From Flavobacterium sp. CF108 (GTDB lineage Bacteria > Bacteroidota > Bacteroidia > Flavobacteriales > Flavobacteriaceae), in contig NZ_FQWW01000001.1 of the NCBI RefSeq assembly GCF_900129795.1, positions 992,001 to 1,056,000 of the forward strand: a stretch of DNA of 64,000 bases. The letters are read 5' to 3'. Both the position numbers and the translations under genes were made by a program. Below the pieces are notes generated by a model that had not been told where the DNA came from, did not search any database, and saw nothing but the letters and a program-made list of their open reading frames with translations. Below are positions 44,745-54,985 of the stretch, piece by piece; the stretch's first letter is position 1, and each line of letters begins with the position of its first letter.

Positions 44745-44835
44745 TTTGCCACGAATTACACTAATTTACACGAATTAATTTTTTGCTTTCTTAGTTAAAT
44801 AAAAATTCGTGTAAATTAGTGTAATTCGTGGCAAA
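44745..44835. repeat. perfect inverted repeat with 32-bp arms, CACGAATT family
   Basis: Arms 44745-44776 (beginning TTTGCCACGAATTACAC) and 44804-44835 are exact complements with a 27-base loop. It lies between two minus-strand genes, just after a GC-rich terminator. Confidence 0.9.
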
Positions 44836-44842
44836 AAAAAAT

Positions 44843-44856
44843 GCCCGCAAGCGGGC
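44843..44856 (-). terminator. intrinsic terminator of the MORN-type gene
   Basis: GCCCGC-AA-GCGGGC is followed on the minus strand by nine T, 9 bases after the stop. It is the most GC-rich stem in the region. Confidence 0.85.
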
Positions 44857-44865
44857 GCACTAATA

Positions 44866-45582
44866 TTATTCGTTTTTAGGTTTTGAATTGGCTTTATAAG
44901 CACTTTTAGGGTCACTCATATTAACTTCTTTGGTCAATTTACCTCTTGTGTAAAACTGCCACATTCCGGCTTTTTTTCCTTTTACAAATTTTCCTTTAGA
45001 AGCTACAACACCATCTGAATCATAAAAAACAGCATCGCCTTCATACTCATTATTTTTAAATACAGACTGTTCCTGAATCGTTCCGTTTTGTCCTAGCTTT
45101 TTATAATTTCCTTCTTTTAAACCGTTCACATAAGTCATTTCCTCAGCAACTTGGGAATTCGGATAATAAACTGTTCTCAATCCTTGTAATTTACCTTTTT
45201 TATAGATTTCAGAAGTCATCAAAATCTTAGAAGCTTTGTGGTAATATTTCCACTCGCCTTCCCTATCCTTACCAATTTCTTTTCCTTCGCTTACTATATT
45301 TTTATTCTGATCATAAAAAATAGTGTATGAGCTTCCATCATTAGCTGTAAAATCGCGTGTTGCAATTACGTCGCCTTTTTTTGTATCATCAAAAAACTTA
45401 AAGATTCCAGTTTCTTTTCCGTGGCTGAAGGTTCCTTCATATCGCGGACGTTTTGATTCATAAACACCTTTCCAAACACCATCTTTCTTTCCGTTAGCAT
45501 CTAATTTATTAAACTCTGTTTGGGCATTTACAAAGAAAACATTTAGTAACAACAGCCCAATTATTATTTTTTTAGAAATCAT
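44866..45582 (-). CDS. exported MORN-repeat (YwqK-type) protein
   Basis: The 238-residue protein has a signal peptide (LLLLNVFFVNAQ) and about seven MORN-like repeats of the form GxxxGxWxxYxxG (for example DREGEWKYYHKASK, KLQGLRTVYYPNSQ, KAGMWQFYTRGKL). Databases often call such proteins YwqK-family antitoxin, but I see no toxin partner here and the export signal argues against that. The role is unknown. Confidence 0.82.
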   Translation of the reverse strand: MISKKIIIGLLLLNVFFVNAQTEFNKLDANGKKDGVWKGVYESKRPRYEGTFSHGKETGIFKFFDDTKKGDVIATRDFTANDGSSYTIFYDQNKNIVSEGKEIGKDREGEWKYYHKASKILMTSEIYKKGKLQGLRTVYYPNSQVAEEMTYVNGLKEGNYKKLGQNGTIQEQSVFKNNEYEGDAVFYDSDGVVASKGKFVKGKKAGMWQFYTRGKLTKEVNMSDPKSAYKANSKPKNE

Positions 45583-45695
45583 CTTGTATTCAATTTTTAA
45601 CTTAAACGAAAATTAGTTTCATAAAGTATGTTTTGTCATTATCAAAGTTAAAATTTTCATTTGTTATTTGAAAAGGGAACACACTCTTTAAAATA

Positions 45696-45722
45696 AAAAA
45701 TCCCGATTAGATCGGGATTTTT
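45696..45722 (-). terminator. intrinsic terminator of yidC
   Basis: A 12-bp stem (AAAAATCCCGAT and its complement) with a 3-base loop lies immediately after the yidC stop on the minus strand. Confidence 0.88.
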
Positions 45723-45727
45723 AAAAT

Positions 45728-47641
45728 TTATTTCTTTTTATTTTGAGTCTTTTTTGCTGCCTCTTGCTGCTCCATTACATCCTGAAGACGTTGTTGAAAC
45801 TTGCTTGGTTTTTTAGGCTCTTTTAATTTATTTTCCTGAATTTGAGCGTGAATTTTGTCACTGTCTACGATGTAATTTTTAATTACAAACATAATTCCGA
45901 TAGTAATTAAGTTCGAGATAAAGTTGTACAAACTTAATCCTGCACCATAACTATTAAAGAAAATTAGCATCATTAATGGCGAAACATAAATCATGATTTT
46001 CATCATTTTTGCCATATCCGGCATACCTTCTTGCTGAGGCGCAGCCATTTGCTGATCTCCAGATGTCATTTTCATGTAGAAGAAAATTGCAATTGCAGCC
46101 AAAATTGGGAACAAACTGATATGATCTCCGTACAATGGAATATTGAAAGGTAATTTTACAACCGAGTCAAAAGATGATAAATCGTCTGCCCAAAGGAAGC
46201 CTTTTTGTCTTAATTCAAAAGCCGATGGGAAAAACTGGAAAGATGCATACATAAACGGAAGCTGAATCAATGCCGGAATACATCCTGCCATTGGGTTTAC
46301 TCCTGCTTTGTTGTACAGTTTCATTGTTTCTTGTTGTTTCTTCATTGGGTCTTTTTTGTATTTTTCTCCCAATTCAGTAATATCTGGACGCAAAACTTTC
46401 ATTTTAGCCTGAGACAAGAATGACTTATATGTAATTGGCGACATAGCCAATTTAATAATAATTGTAAAGATGATAATCGCAATACCTAATGATAACCCAA
46501 TTGTTGAACTCAAGAATCCAAACAACGGAATAAAAATTAATCTGTTAATCCAACCAAAAATTCCCCAACCTAATGGAATAATTTTTTGGAAATTTTTATC
46601 GTAAGATTTTAAAACTTTATAATCTGCTGGCCCAAAATACCATTGCATTTTATAATCGATTTCACCATTTGAGAATGCTAAAGGAACATTTGCTTTAAAC
46701 TGTTTCGTAAATACAGTATCTATTTTTTCATCATTCACTAAATTAGTTGATTCTAATTTTGATGTTGCAAATGGTTTATCTGTTACTAAAATAGAAGTAA
46801 AGAAATGTTGTTTATAAGCTATAAAACTAACTTTTTCAACTGTCTCTTCTTCATGCTTACCTAAACCTGCGTAATTTATTTTCCCATCTTCATGTTCGTA
46901 ATAAATTTCTGCATAACGGTTTTCGTAAGAAATACTTTTTTCATTTCTGTAAGTTTTTAAATTCCACTCTAAATCTAATGGCTTAGAAGAATTCAAAACT
47001 TTATTTAATCCTTGAGAACGAATGTCAAAACCAACTAAATAATCATTTGGTTTTAATATGTATTTATATTCTAAAAACTCATTAGCACCTGCTTTTAAGC
47101 GCATTGTTAAAATTTGGTCTGCACCATTTTTAGTCAATGTTGGTTCAAAAAATAAATCTTTAGAGTTTAAAGTTCTATTATCAATCGTTTGCAATTGAAT
47201 GTTTAAATTAGCGTTGTTGTCTTTGATCAACTCTACTAATTGTCCCGAATTTTTCTCAAACTTTTTGAATTCTTTTAAAACAGCTTCAACTATATAACCA
47301 CCTTTATTAGCGATTTTAAGTTTAATCTTCTCGTTTTCGATAGTTGTAAAAGAGTCTTTTGCAGAAGGAAGCGTAGCAGAATATGCAAATCCGCCTAAAG
47401 TTTTTTGCAATTGTGCTAACTGAACTGTATCGCCTGGTGTAGCCGCAACAACTGGTGCAGCAATAGTTTTAACTTTATCAGCTTTTGCCTGAGCTTCTTG
47501 TTTAGCTACTAATTCTTTCTTGGCTTTTTCAGCAGCAATTTCTTTATCAGAAGGCTGATTTTGGTACATAATCCAAATCAGGATTCCGAATATCAATACA
47601 AAACCAATGATTGAATTAAGGTCAAATTTTTTTTCTTCCAT
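45728..47641 (-). CDS. yidC: membrane protein insertase YidC
   Basis: The 637-residue protein has an N-terminal membrane segment (IIGFVLIFGILIWIMYQ), a large periplasmic P1 domain (about 80-350), and the conserved five-segment insertase core with SPITYKSFLSQAKMKVLRPD, NPMAGCIPALIQLPFMYASF and a basic C-terminal tail (EPKKPSKFQQRLQDV). It inserts proteins into the inner membrane with or without SecYEG. It follows pyrG by 81 bp on the same strand and ends at a terminator. Confidence 0.96.
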   Translation of the reverse strand: MEEKKFDLNSIIGFVLIFGILIWIMYQNQPSDKEIAAEKAKKELVAKQEAQAKADKVKTIAAPVVAATPGDTVQLAQLQKTLGGFAYSATLPSAKDSFTTIENEKIKLKIANKGGYIVEAVLKEFKKFEKNSGQLVELIKDNNANLNIQLQTIDNRTLNSKDLFFEPTLTKNGADQILTMRLKAGANEFLEYKYILKPNDYLVGFDIRSQGLNKVLNSSKPLDLEWNLKTYRNEKSISYENRYAEIYYEHEDGKINYAGLGKHEEETVEKVSFIAYKQHFFTSILVTDKPFATSKLESTNLVNDEKIDTVFTKQFKANVPLAFSNGEIDYKMQWYFGPADYKVLKSYDKNFQKIIPLGWGIFGWINRLIFIPLFGFLSSTIGLSLGIAIIIFTIIIKLAMSPITYKSFLSQAKMKVLRPDITELGEKYKKDPMKKQQETMKLYNKAGVNPMAGCIPALIQLPFMYASFQFFPSAFELRQKGFLWADDLSSFDSVVKLPFNIPLYGDHISLFPILAAIAIFFYMKMTSGDQQMAAPQQEGMPDMAKMMKIMIYVSPLMMLIFFNSYGAGLSLYNFISNLITIGIMFVIKNYIVDSDKIHAQIQENKLKEPKKPSKFQQRLQDVMEQQEAAKKTQNKKK

Positions 47642-47722
47642 TATTTATTTAAAAAAGTTATCCGTCAGAAGTTATTAGTTATGATTATAGCTTAAAAGTT
47701 ACAACCTCTTAGAATATAATTA

Positions 47723-49390
<1,668 letters not shown>

Positions 49391-49508
49391 ATTAGATAAT
49401 TTATCAATTAGAGAATGAGATAATTTGCAAATTTTTAAATAGATTGATTACTTGGTTTTGTAATCGATAATTTTAAGCTTTTATTAGCAGTATTTTTAAG
49501 AAATATCT

Positions 49509-49742
49509 TTAAATCGGCTTTGGATATTGCTTCTTAATATTCCTGATTAACTCTTCCAAACCATTTAATTTCAACTCATAAATAAGCTGTAACTGCTGCC
49601 CCAATTCTCCTTTTGGAAAACCTTTATTGTGATACCAAACCACATAATATTCAGGTAAATCAATTAAAAAGCGTCCTTCGTATTTCCCGAAAGGCATTTT
49701 GGTATGTGCTAATTTTATAAGAAGTTTTTTGTCTTGTTCCAT
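49509..49742 (-). CDS. DUF3820-family small protein
   Basis: The 77-residue soluble protein contains MPFGKYEGRFLIDLPEYYVV and NKGFPKGELGQQLQLIYEL, the complete DUF3820 pattern (FGKYKG, then LPxxYLxW, then G-x-LG). Relatives are called putative quorum-sensing-regulated factors, with no known activity. The ATG at 49742 (MEQDKK) is chosen over the in-frame upstream codon at 49766, which falls in an inverted repeat. Confidence 0.85.
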   Translation of the reverse strand: MEQDKKLLIKLAHTKMPFGKYEGRFLIDLPEYYVVWYHNKGFPKGELGQQLQLIYELKLNGLEELIRNIKKQYPKPI

Positions 49743-49758
49743 TTTTTTTAAAGAAAAA

Positions 49759-49806
49759 AGAAGCAAGAGGAAAGAAAATATAGACTCATTCTTTCTTCTT
49801 GCTTCT
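49759..49806. repeat. inverted repeat upstream of the DUF3820 gene
   Basis: AGAAGCAAGA at the left end is matched by TCTTGCTTCT at the right end (to 49806) with further pairing inward. Confidence 0.6.
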
Positions 49807-49836
49807 AATTGCTTACAAAGCTATTATTATTTTTCT

Positions 49837-49976
49837 TTTTGCCACAGATTAAAAGGATTAAAATGATTTTTTTTCGCCACGAATTTCACGAATTTAATTT
49901 TGTGGAAATTCTAGTAATTAATAGCAAAAAACAGAATAATAAAATCTGTGAAAATCTTTTTAATCTGTGGCAAAAA
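49837..49976. repeat. inverted repeat, CACAGATTAAAAGGATT family
   Basis: Arms at 49837-49859 (starting TTTTGCCACAGATTAAAAGG) and 49954-49976 are complementary at 22 of 23 positions. Between them lies a CACGAATT-family fragment (about 49876-49892). With the adjacent repeat it fills the 280-bp gap between DUF3820 and nagB; no gene is seen. Confidence 0.85.
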
Positions 49977-50000
49977 AACCTTAGAATCTTAGCATCTCAG

Positions 50001-50016
50001 TCCCGAAGCTTCGGGA
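50001..50016 (-). terminator. palindromic hairpin past nagB, probable terminator
   Basis: TCCCGAAGCTTCGGGA is a perfect 16-base palindrome 7 bases after the nagB stop on the minus strand. No T run follows directly, so termination is not certain. Confidence 0.5.
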
Positions 50017-50023
50017 TAGCAAC

Positions 50024-51952
50024 TTAATAATGCCATCTCACGAAAGCTTCCATCGCTGCGTAAGTTGATAAACCTAATTGTTGATATAAAGCAGCTGTTT
50101 CCGCATTTCGGTCTTCCGCTCTCTGCCAGAACTCTCTGGCATCTGTTCCTTGGAAAACAACTCCGTCTTTTTGCGATTGATGTTTGAAGATTCCGTGACG
50201 TTTTGCTAAAACTTGGTCTGGGCTCATTGGAACCGCCATTTCAACTTCATCAATTCCCCATTCCTGCCATGCGCCGCGGTATAACCATAACCAGCAGTCG
50301 TTCATAAATGGTTTTGGTTTTAAAGCTTTTACAGCTTCAAAAATCGCATCAAGACAAACTTTGTGTGTTCCGTGCGGATCTGCTAAATCTCCTGCAGCAT
50401 AGATTTGGTGTGGTTTAATTTTTTCAATTAAATCCATTGTTAATTGGATATCTTCCTGTCCGATTGGTTTCTTTTCTATTGTTCCAGTCTCATAGAATGG
50501 AAGTTCCATAAAATGAATCTGATTATCGGTTAATCCAACAAAATGGCTTGTCGCTCTCGCCTCTCCTTTTCTGATTAATCCTTTGATGTATCTTACTTCC
50601 GGAATATCAATTTCACTGTTCTTTTTATTTTCTAAAAACGTTTGTGCTTTTTTATAAATATTATCTGCTTCTTCGCTTTTAATGTTGAATTTCTCGTTGT
50701 AATCAATCACGAATCTTGCAAAACGCAATGCTTCATCATCCGCTACAGCGATATTTCCTGAAGTCTGGTAAGCCACATGAACCTCGTGTCCCTGTTCCTG
50801 TAGACGCATAAATGTTCCTCCCATACTAATAATATCATCATCCGGATGCGGACTGAAAATCAATACACGTTTTTTAGCAGGTTCAGCTCTTTCAGGACGA
50901 TTGGTATCTTCTGCATTTGGTTTTCCACCCGGCCAGCCTGTGATTGTATTTTGAAGTTTATTGAATATTTTAATGTTGATGTCGTATGCCGGACCAGAAT
51001 CTGCCAATAAATCACTCATTCCGTTTTCGATATAATCAGCATCGGTAAGCATTAAAATTGGTTTTTTAAGATCAAGTGCTAATCCTAAAACTGCTTTTCT
51101 GGTTAGTTTATCTGTCCAAACTATTTTTTCTACCAGCCACGGTTTGTTGATTCTCGTTAATTTTGAAGAAGCTTCTTTGTCTAAAATAAAAACAGCATCA
51201 TCATGTTCCTGTAAAAAAGAAGCCGGAACTCTGTTTGTAACTTCATCCTCAACAGATCTTTTTACAATATTGGCTTTTCCTTCTCCCCAAGCCAACAGAA
51301 TTACTCTTTTGGCTTCCATGATTTTTTTTACTCCAAGTGTGATGGCAGTTCTCGGTGTATTGTTTAATCCGAAGAAATCTTTGCTTGCCGCAACTCTTGT
51401 AATATGATCTAAAGCAACTAATCGTGTTTTTGAATTTTGAAGCGAACCCGATTCGTTAAAACCAATATGTCCGTTTCCTCCAATTCCTAAAATCTGCAAA
51501 TCGATTCCGCCTAAAGCTTCGATTTTTGCTTCGTATTCGTGGCAGTAATCTGCAATTTGTTCTTTTGTTAAAAGCCCGTCTGGAACATGAGCATTTTCAG
51601 GTAAAATATCAACGTGGTCAAATAACAGTTCTTTCATAAAACGAACGTAACTGTTGATTGAATTTGGTTCCATTGGATAATATTCATCCAAATTGAAACT
51701 GATTACGTTTTTAAAACTTAATCCTTCTTCTTTATGAAGTCTTACCAGTTCTGCGTAAAGTCCTTTTGGAGAAGAACCTGTTGCCAAACCTAAAATACAA
51801 GGTTTGTTTTCTTTTTGTTTTGACTGGATTAAAGCTGCAATTTCCTGTGCAACGGCTTTTGAAGCTTCTCCTGAATTTTCAAAAACAACGGTGTTGATGT
51901 TTTCGAAGCGTTTTTCAAAACCGGTTGCTTTGTCTATTTTACTTTTTAACAT
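50024..51952 (-). CDS. nagB: glucosamine-6-phosphate deaminase fused to a PIG-L-type deacetylase domain
   Basis: The 642-residue two-domain protein starts with a complete NagB domain: LGLATGSSPKGLYAELVRLH, FNLDEYYP (catalytic Asp), LGIGGNGHIGFNESG (catalytic His). From about residue 365 a PIG-L/LmbE zinc deacetylase domain follows, with FSPHPDDDIISMGGTFMRLQ and DPHGTHKVCLDAIF supplying metal ligands. NagB turns glucosamine-6-phosphate into fructose-6-phosphate and ammonia. The deacetylase half could supply the substrate from an N-acetylated sugar, which is inference. This fusion is common in Bacteroidota. It is preceded by a leader of about 290 nt. Confidence 0.93.
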   Translation of the reverse strand: MLKSKIDKATGFEKRFENINTVVFENSGEASKAVAQEIAALIQSKQKENKPCILGLATGSSPKGLYAELVRLHKEEGLSFKNVISFNLDEYYPMEPNSINSYVRFMKELLFDHVDILPENAHVPDGLLTKEQIADYCHEYEAKIEALGGIDLQILGIGGNGHIGFNESGSLQNSKTRLVALDHITRVAASKDFFGLNNTPRTAITLGVKKIMEAKRVILLAWGEGKANIVKRSVEDEVTNRVPASFLQEHDDAVFILDKEASSKLTRINKPWLVEKIVWTDKLTRKAVLGLALDLKKPILMLTDADYIENGMSDLLADSGPAYDINIKIFNKLQNTITGWPGGKPNAEDTNRPERAEPAKKRVLIFSPHPDDDIISMGGTFMRLQEQGHEVHVAYQTSGNIAVADDEALRFARFVIDYNEKFNIKSEEADNIYKKAQTFLENKKNSEIDIPEVRYIKGLIRKGEARATSHFVGLTDNQIHFMELPFYETGTIEKKPIGQEDIQLTMDLIEKIKPHQIYAAGDLADPHGTHKVCLDAIFEAVKALKPKPFMNDCWLWLYRGAWQEWGIDEVEMAVPMSPDQVLAKRHGIFKHQSQKDGVVFQGTDAREFWQRAEDRNAETAALYQQLGLSTYAAMEAFVRWHY

Positions 51953-52244
51953 GATATAGTTTTTTTTTATTCTTCGGATTTATGTATCGGCTTTAAGCCT
52001 GAAAATTTTATTTTACATCGCAAAAACGCAAGTCAAAACATTGCTAAAACAATAGCAATCAATACCATATAAAGATAAAACCTTTATAAATGGAATACAA
52101 CAAAATTTAAATTATTGATTTAGGGCAGATTTGGAATATCATTTTTATCTCACTTAGAGATTCCAAATAATATTAAAAAGTGATTCTCGTTTTCACTTTT
52201 GAAATTGCATTATTTTTGCATAAATATGCGTATTTTTTGCAAGA

Positions 52245-52277
52245 CAAAGATACTTCATATTATACTTAAGAACCAAA
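52245..52277 (-). promoter_or_regulatory. promoter of nagB
   Basis: Minus-strand TTTG at 52274-52277 and TATCTTTG at 52245-52252, 21 bases apart. Confidence 0.55.
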
Positions 52278-52325
52278 ATTTGATATGAATATTTTGTTAA
52301 TTTTTTCAATTATGAGAATTGCATA

Positions 52326-52353
52326 AAAAAAGCCGTCAATATTGATGGCTTTT
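52326..52353 (-). terminator. intrinsic terminator of the LysM-OsmC operon
   Basis: AAAAAAGCCGTCAAT pairs with ATTGATGGCTTTT (one G-U pair) with almost no loop, 20 bases past the OsmC stop on the minus strand. Confidence 0.75.
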
Positions 52354-52373
52354 AGAATATATCGTAAAAAAAA

Positions 52374-52775
52374 TTATTTCCAATTAAAGGTTACATTTTT
52401 TTCAATTTCGGAACTTAGGCTTAAAAACACCGGACAAGTCATTGCAGCACGTTCTAAAATGATTTTGCTTTTTTCATCGGCGTTGCTTTTTAGTTCAAAA
52501 ACAACTTCAATTGCACCAATTCTTCTTGGTTCTGCATTCATAATTTTAGTTACTTCAGCAGTTGAACCGGCTAAATCTACGTTTAAATCACGGGCTTTAA
52601 TGCCCATAATAGTAAACATGCAGCTTGCTAAAGCATTAGCAACTGTATCTGTTGGAGAAAAAGCTTCGCCTTTTCCGTTATTATCCAGCGGTGCATCAGA
52701 AATGATTTCACTTCCAGATTGTATATGTATTGAACTTGTTCTTAAATCGCCTAAGTAGGTTACTTTTGATGTCAT
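52374..52775 (-). CDS. OsmC/Ohr-family protein
   Basis: The 133-residue protein has the OsmC fold: FSPTDTVANALASCMFTIMG with the first redox Cys, and RAAMTCPVFLSLSSEI with the second. The Cys pair reduces organic hydroperoxides in studied members. The start ATG overlaps the stop of the LysM gene by one base, so the two are translated from one mRNA, although their functions look unrelated. Confidence 0.88.
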   Translation of the reverse strand: MTSKVTYLGDLRTSSIHIQSGSEIISDAPLDNNGKGEAFSPTDTVANALASCMFTIMGIKARDLNVDLAGSTAEVTKIMNAEPRRIGAIEVVFELKSNADEKSKIILERAAMTCPVFLSLSSEIEKNVTFNWK

Positions 52776-54892
52776 TAATTTGCTTCTTTTAAAGTTAAGT
52801 CTGAATCGTAATATAATATGTAGACACCTTTATTTGCGTGTCCGCCATCTTCTTTTTTATAAAATTGAAATTTATTATCCACTTGCTGTGTCGTCATTAA
52901 ATCTGCCGTTTCCTGATACGTTTTTCCCTGAACCAAACGCATCATGGTATCAAAAGTTACATCAAAACCTCTAGTTGCATACGTATTAGGATAAACTTTA
53001 TTTTTCAATTTATATTCTTTTTTAAAGATCGAAACTGCCTGATCATCGCTGTCACGAGTTACAGACGGATACATTAATTTCAATTTTACCAAGTTATCAA
53101 AACTAATTTCATCTGTATCAAGCGTGCTGTTTTGTTCTAAAATTACCAATTGAACCTGACATGTTTTTTGGGCATCGGTCAACGCTTTAATTACACTTTT
53201 GATCATTGCGGTATTCCCCGTTTCCATAACCACATAATTCATACGGGTTGGCAGTAATAAACTTTTTAAATTAGCAACATCCAAGCCGCCAGTTTCTGTT
53301 AAAGCAGCAAAAACAACTCCTTTTTGATTTTGTTTGATATAACTAATAACCGATTCTTTTTTCTTATCTACAACAGCTACAATGTTTCCGTTTTTAGCTC
53401 TCATATAATCGAAAATTGCATTTCGAACCATATCGTTTGAAGGGATTGTCTGGTACAAATTATCGATAGGATTTGCCACATCTTTTGATAATGGCGAAAT
53501 AACAGGAACATTATATAAACGTAATGAATTTGCTGTAGACTCTGCATTGTTTTGATAAAACGGCCCAACAACTGCATCTGCTTCCTGTAATTTATTTTGT
53601 GCAATTAAACTCGAAATGTTTGATGTTGTTTTTGTTTCCTGCGAATCATAAATAGCAACATCAATTGGCAGTTTCAATGTTCTTGCCGAATCTATCGCCA
53701 TCATTGCTCCTGAATAAAAATCCAGCGTCATGTTTAAAAATTTATCTGTTTTTAAACGTGCTGCCGTTCCGGTTGTATCGCTTTGCAATTTAGCCAAGTT
53801 AAACGGAAGTAATAAAACTACTTTCTTGCGTTCGTTTTGACCTCTTTTTTTAGTTAGTTCAACAATTTCAGGATCTGCCGAAACGGTTTCAGATTTTACT
53901 TTATCTACAATTTTAATTCCGCCTCCGGTGCTTTCAACTGGTTTTTCGATCGCTTTTTCAACTGGTTTTTCTACAGAAGTTTGTACAGGTTTTTCAGCTG
54001 GCTGTGATTGTGCCACAATTGGGGCCGGAGCTACATATCCCGCAGGAACTTTTAAAACCATTCCTTCTTTTACTCCTTCTGAAAGTGATGGATTTAAGGC
54101 CGTTAATTCTTCTTGGGTCAAATGAAAAACTCTTCCTAAACTATAAAATGTTTCTTTTGGTTTTACCTGATATTCCATATAAGAAACTGCTTTTTTAGAT
54201 TCTGCAGGTTTCTTCGTTTCTTCAGGTTTTGCAGCTGTAGTAACAGGTGCTGCAGTTTCCGTTTTTGGTGCAGTTCCTTTTATTGTCAAGCGATATCCAA
54301 CTGGTAAACTTGTTACAATTTCAGGATTTTTCTTTTCTAATTCTTCAATTGAAATTCCGTATTGTTTGGCGATTCCAAATTTAGTTTCTTTTGGAGCTAC
54401 ATCATGGTAAACATATTTTTCAGCTCCTTTTTGTTTTTTGTCCGAAGTTGCTGCAGCTTTTGGTGCAGCACCTTTTCCAGGAATTGTCAATGTCTGTCCC
54501 GGCTGTAAACCGTCAGTAACCAAAAAAGGATTTGCCGCTTTTAAAGCTTCATCGCTAATACCGTATTTTTTTTCAAGACCAAATAGTGTTTCTTTTGGCT
54601 GTACTTCGTGAGTTGTTGCTTTAGAGCTAGCAGTTGATTTTACCGCAGCTGTTTCTTTTTTGTCCGTATTTTTATTTGATGCTGCCGGAATCAGCAAAAC
54701 CGTATTTGGTTTCACGCCATTACGCGCATCCGGATTTAGTTCGTAAATATCAAAAGGTGTAACCTTAAATTTTTGAGCAATTTGGTTAACCGTTTCTCCA
54801 CTTGACACTGTATATTTCACGGCTTTTCCTTGCGAAAAAGCAGAACAGGTTACAAAAAAAACAAGTAAAAATAATGTTGAATAATATTTCAT
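52775..54892 (-). CDS. LysM-repeat lipoprotein or exported protein fused to a type 1 periplasmic-binding fold
   Basis: The 705-residue protein has a signal peptide (TLFLLVFFVTCSAFSQ), then four LysM repeats spaced along residues about 25-290 (YTVSSGETVNQIAQKF, EVQPKETLFGLEKKYG, DVAPKETKFGIAKQYG, YQVKPKETFYSLGRVF), a Pro/Glu/Lys linker, and a C-terminal substrate-binding-like domain (KKVVLLLPFNLAKLQSDTTG, ADAVVGPFYQNNAESTANSL) like that of amino-acid ABC binding proteins or LpoA. LysM anchors it to peptidoglycan. It could regulate cell-wall enzymes, which is inference. Co-transcribed with OsmC. Confidence 0.88.
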   Translation of the reverse strand: MKYYSTLFLLVFFVTCSAFSQGKAVKYTVSSGETVNQIAQKFKVTPFDIYELNPDARNGVKPNTVLLIPAASNKNTDKKETAAVKSTASSKATTHEVQPKETLFGLEKKYGISDEALKAANPFLVTDGLQPGQTLTIPGKGAAPKAAATSDKKQKGAEKYVYHDVAPKETKFGIAKQYGISIEELEKKNPEIVTSLPVGYRLTIKGTAPKTETAAPVTTAAKPEETKKPAESKKAVSYMEYQVKPKETFYSLGRVFHLTQEELTALNPSLSEGVKEGMVLKVPAGYVAPAPIVAQSQPAEKPVQTSVEKPVEKAIEKPVESTGGGIKIVDKVKSETVSADPEIVELTKKRGQNERKKVVLLLPFNLAKLQSDTTGTAARLKTDKFLNMTLDFYSGAMMAIDSARTLKLPIDVAIYDSQETKTTSNISSLIAQNKLQEADAVVGPFYQNNAESTANSLRLYNVPVISPLSKDVANPIDNLYQTIPSNDMVRNAIFDYMRAKNGNIVAVVDKKKESVISYIKQNQKGVVFAALTETGGLDVANLKSLLLPTRMNYVVMETGNTAMIKSVIKALTDAQKTCQVQLVILEQNSTLDTDEISFDNLVKLKLMYPSVTRDSDDQAVSIFKKEYKLKNKVYPNTYATRGFDVTFDTMMRLVQGKTYQETADLMTTQQVDNKFQFYKKEDGGHANKGVYILYYDSDLTLKEAN

Positions 54893-54985
54893 AATAAAGG
54901 CTAAAACAATTTAATTTTTAATTCAAAAACAAGATACTAATTTCTCGTATACAAGATTCACGCCAGTTGTCAATTCTTCTTAAAA

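Larger units (their letters stand above)
51953..52373. other. 421-bp intergenic region with the nagB promoter and long leader
   Basis: No gene is evident. The best promoter for nagB lies at 52245-52277, which leaves about 290 nt of leader with small dyads (for example ATTGCT / AGCAAT near 52041-52060). The terminator of the OsmC gene lies at 52326-52353. On the plus strand TATTTTTG at 52211-52218 also fits a -7 box but leads to no gene. Confidence 0.6.

Noticed and set aside
44866..45582. YwqK-type protein as an antitoxin
   Set aside because: It has an export signal, a MORN-repeat body and no adjacent toxin gene, so the database name is not supported here.
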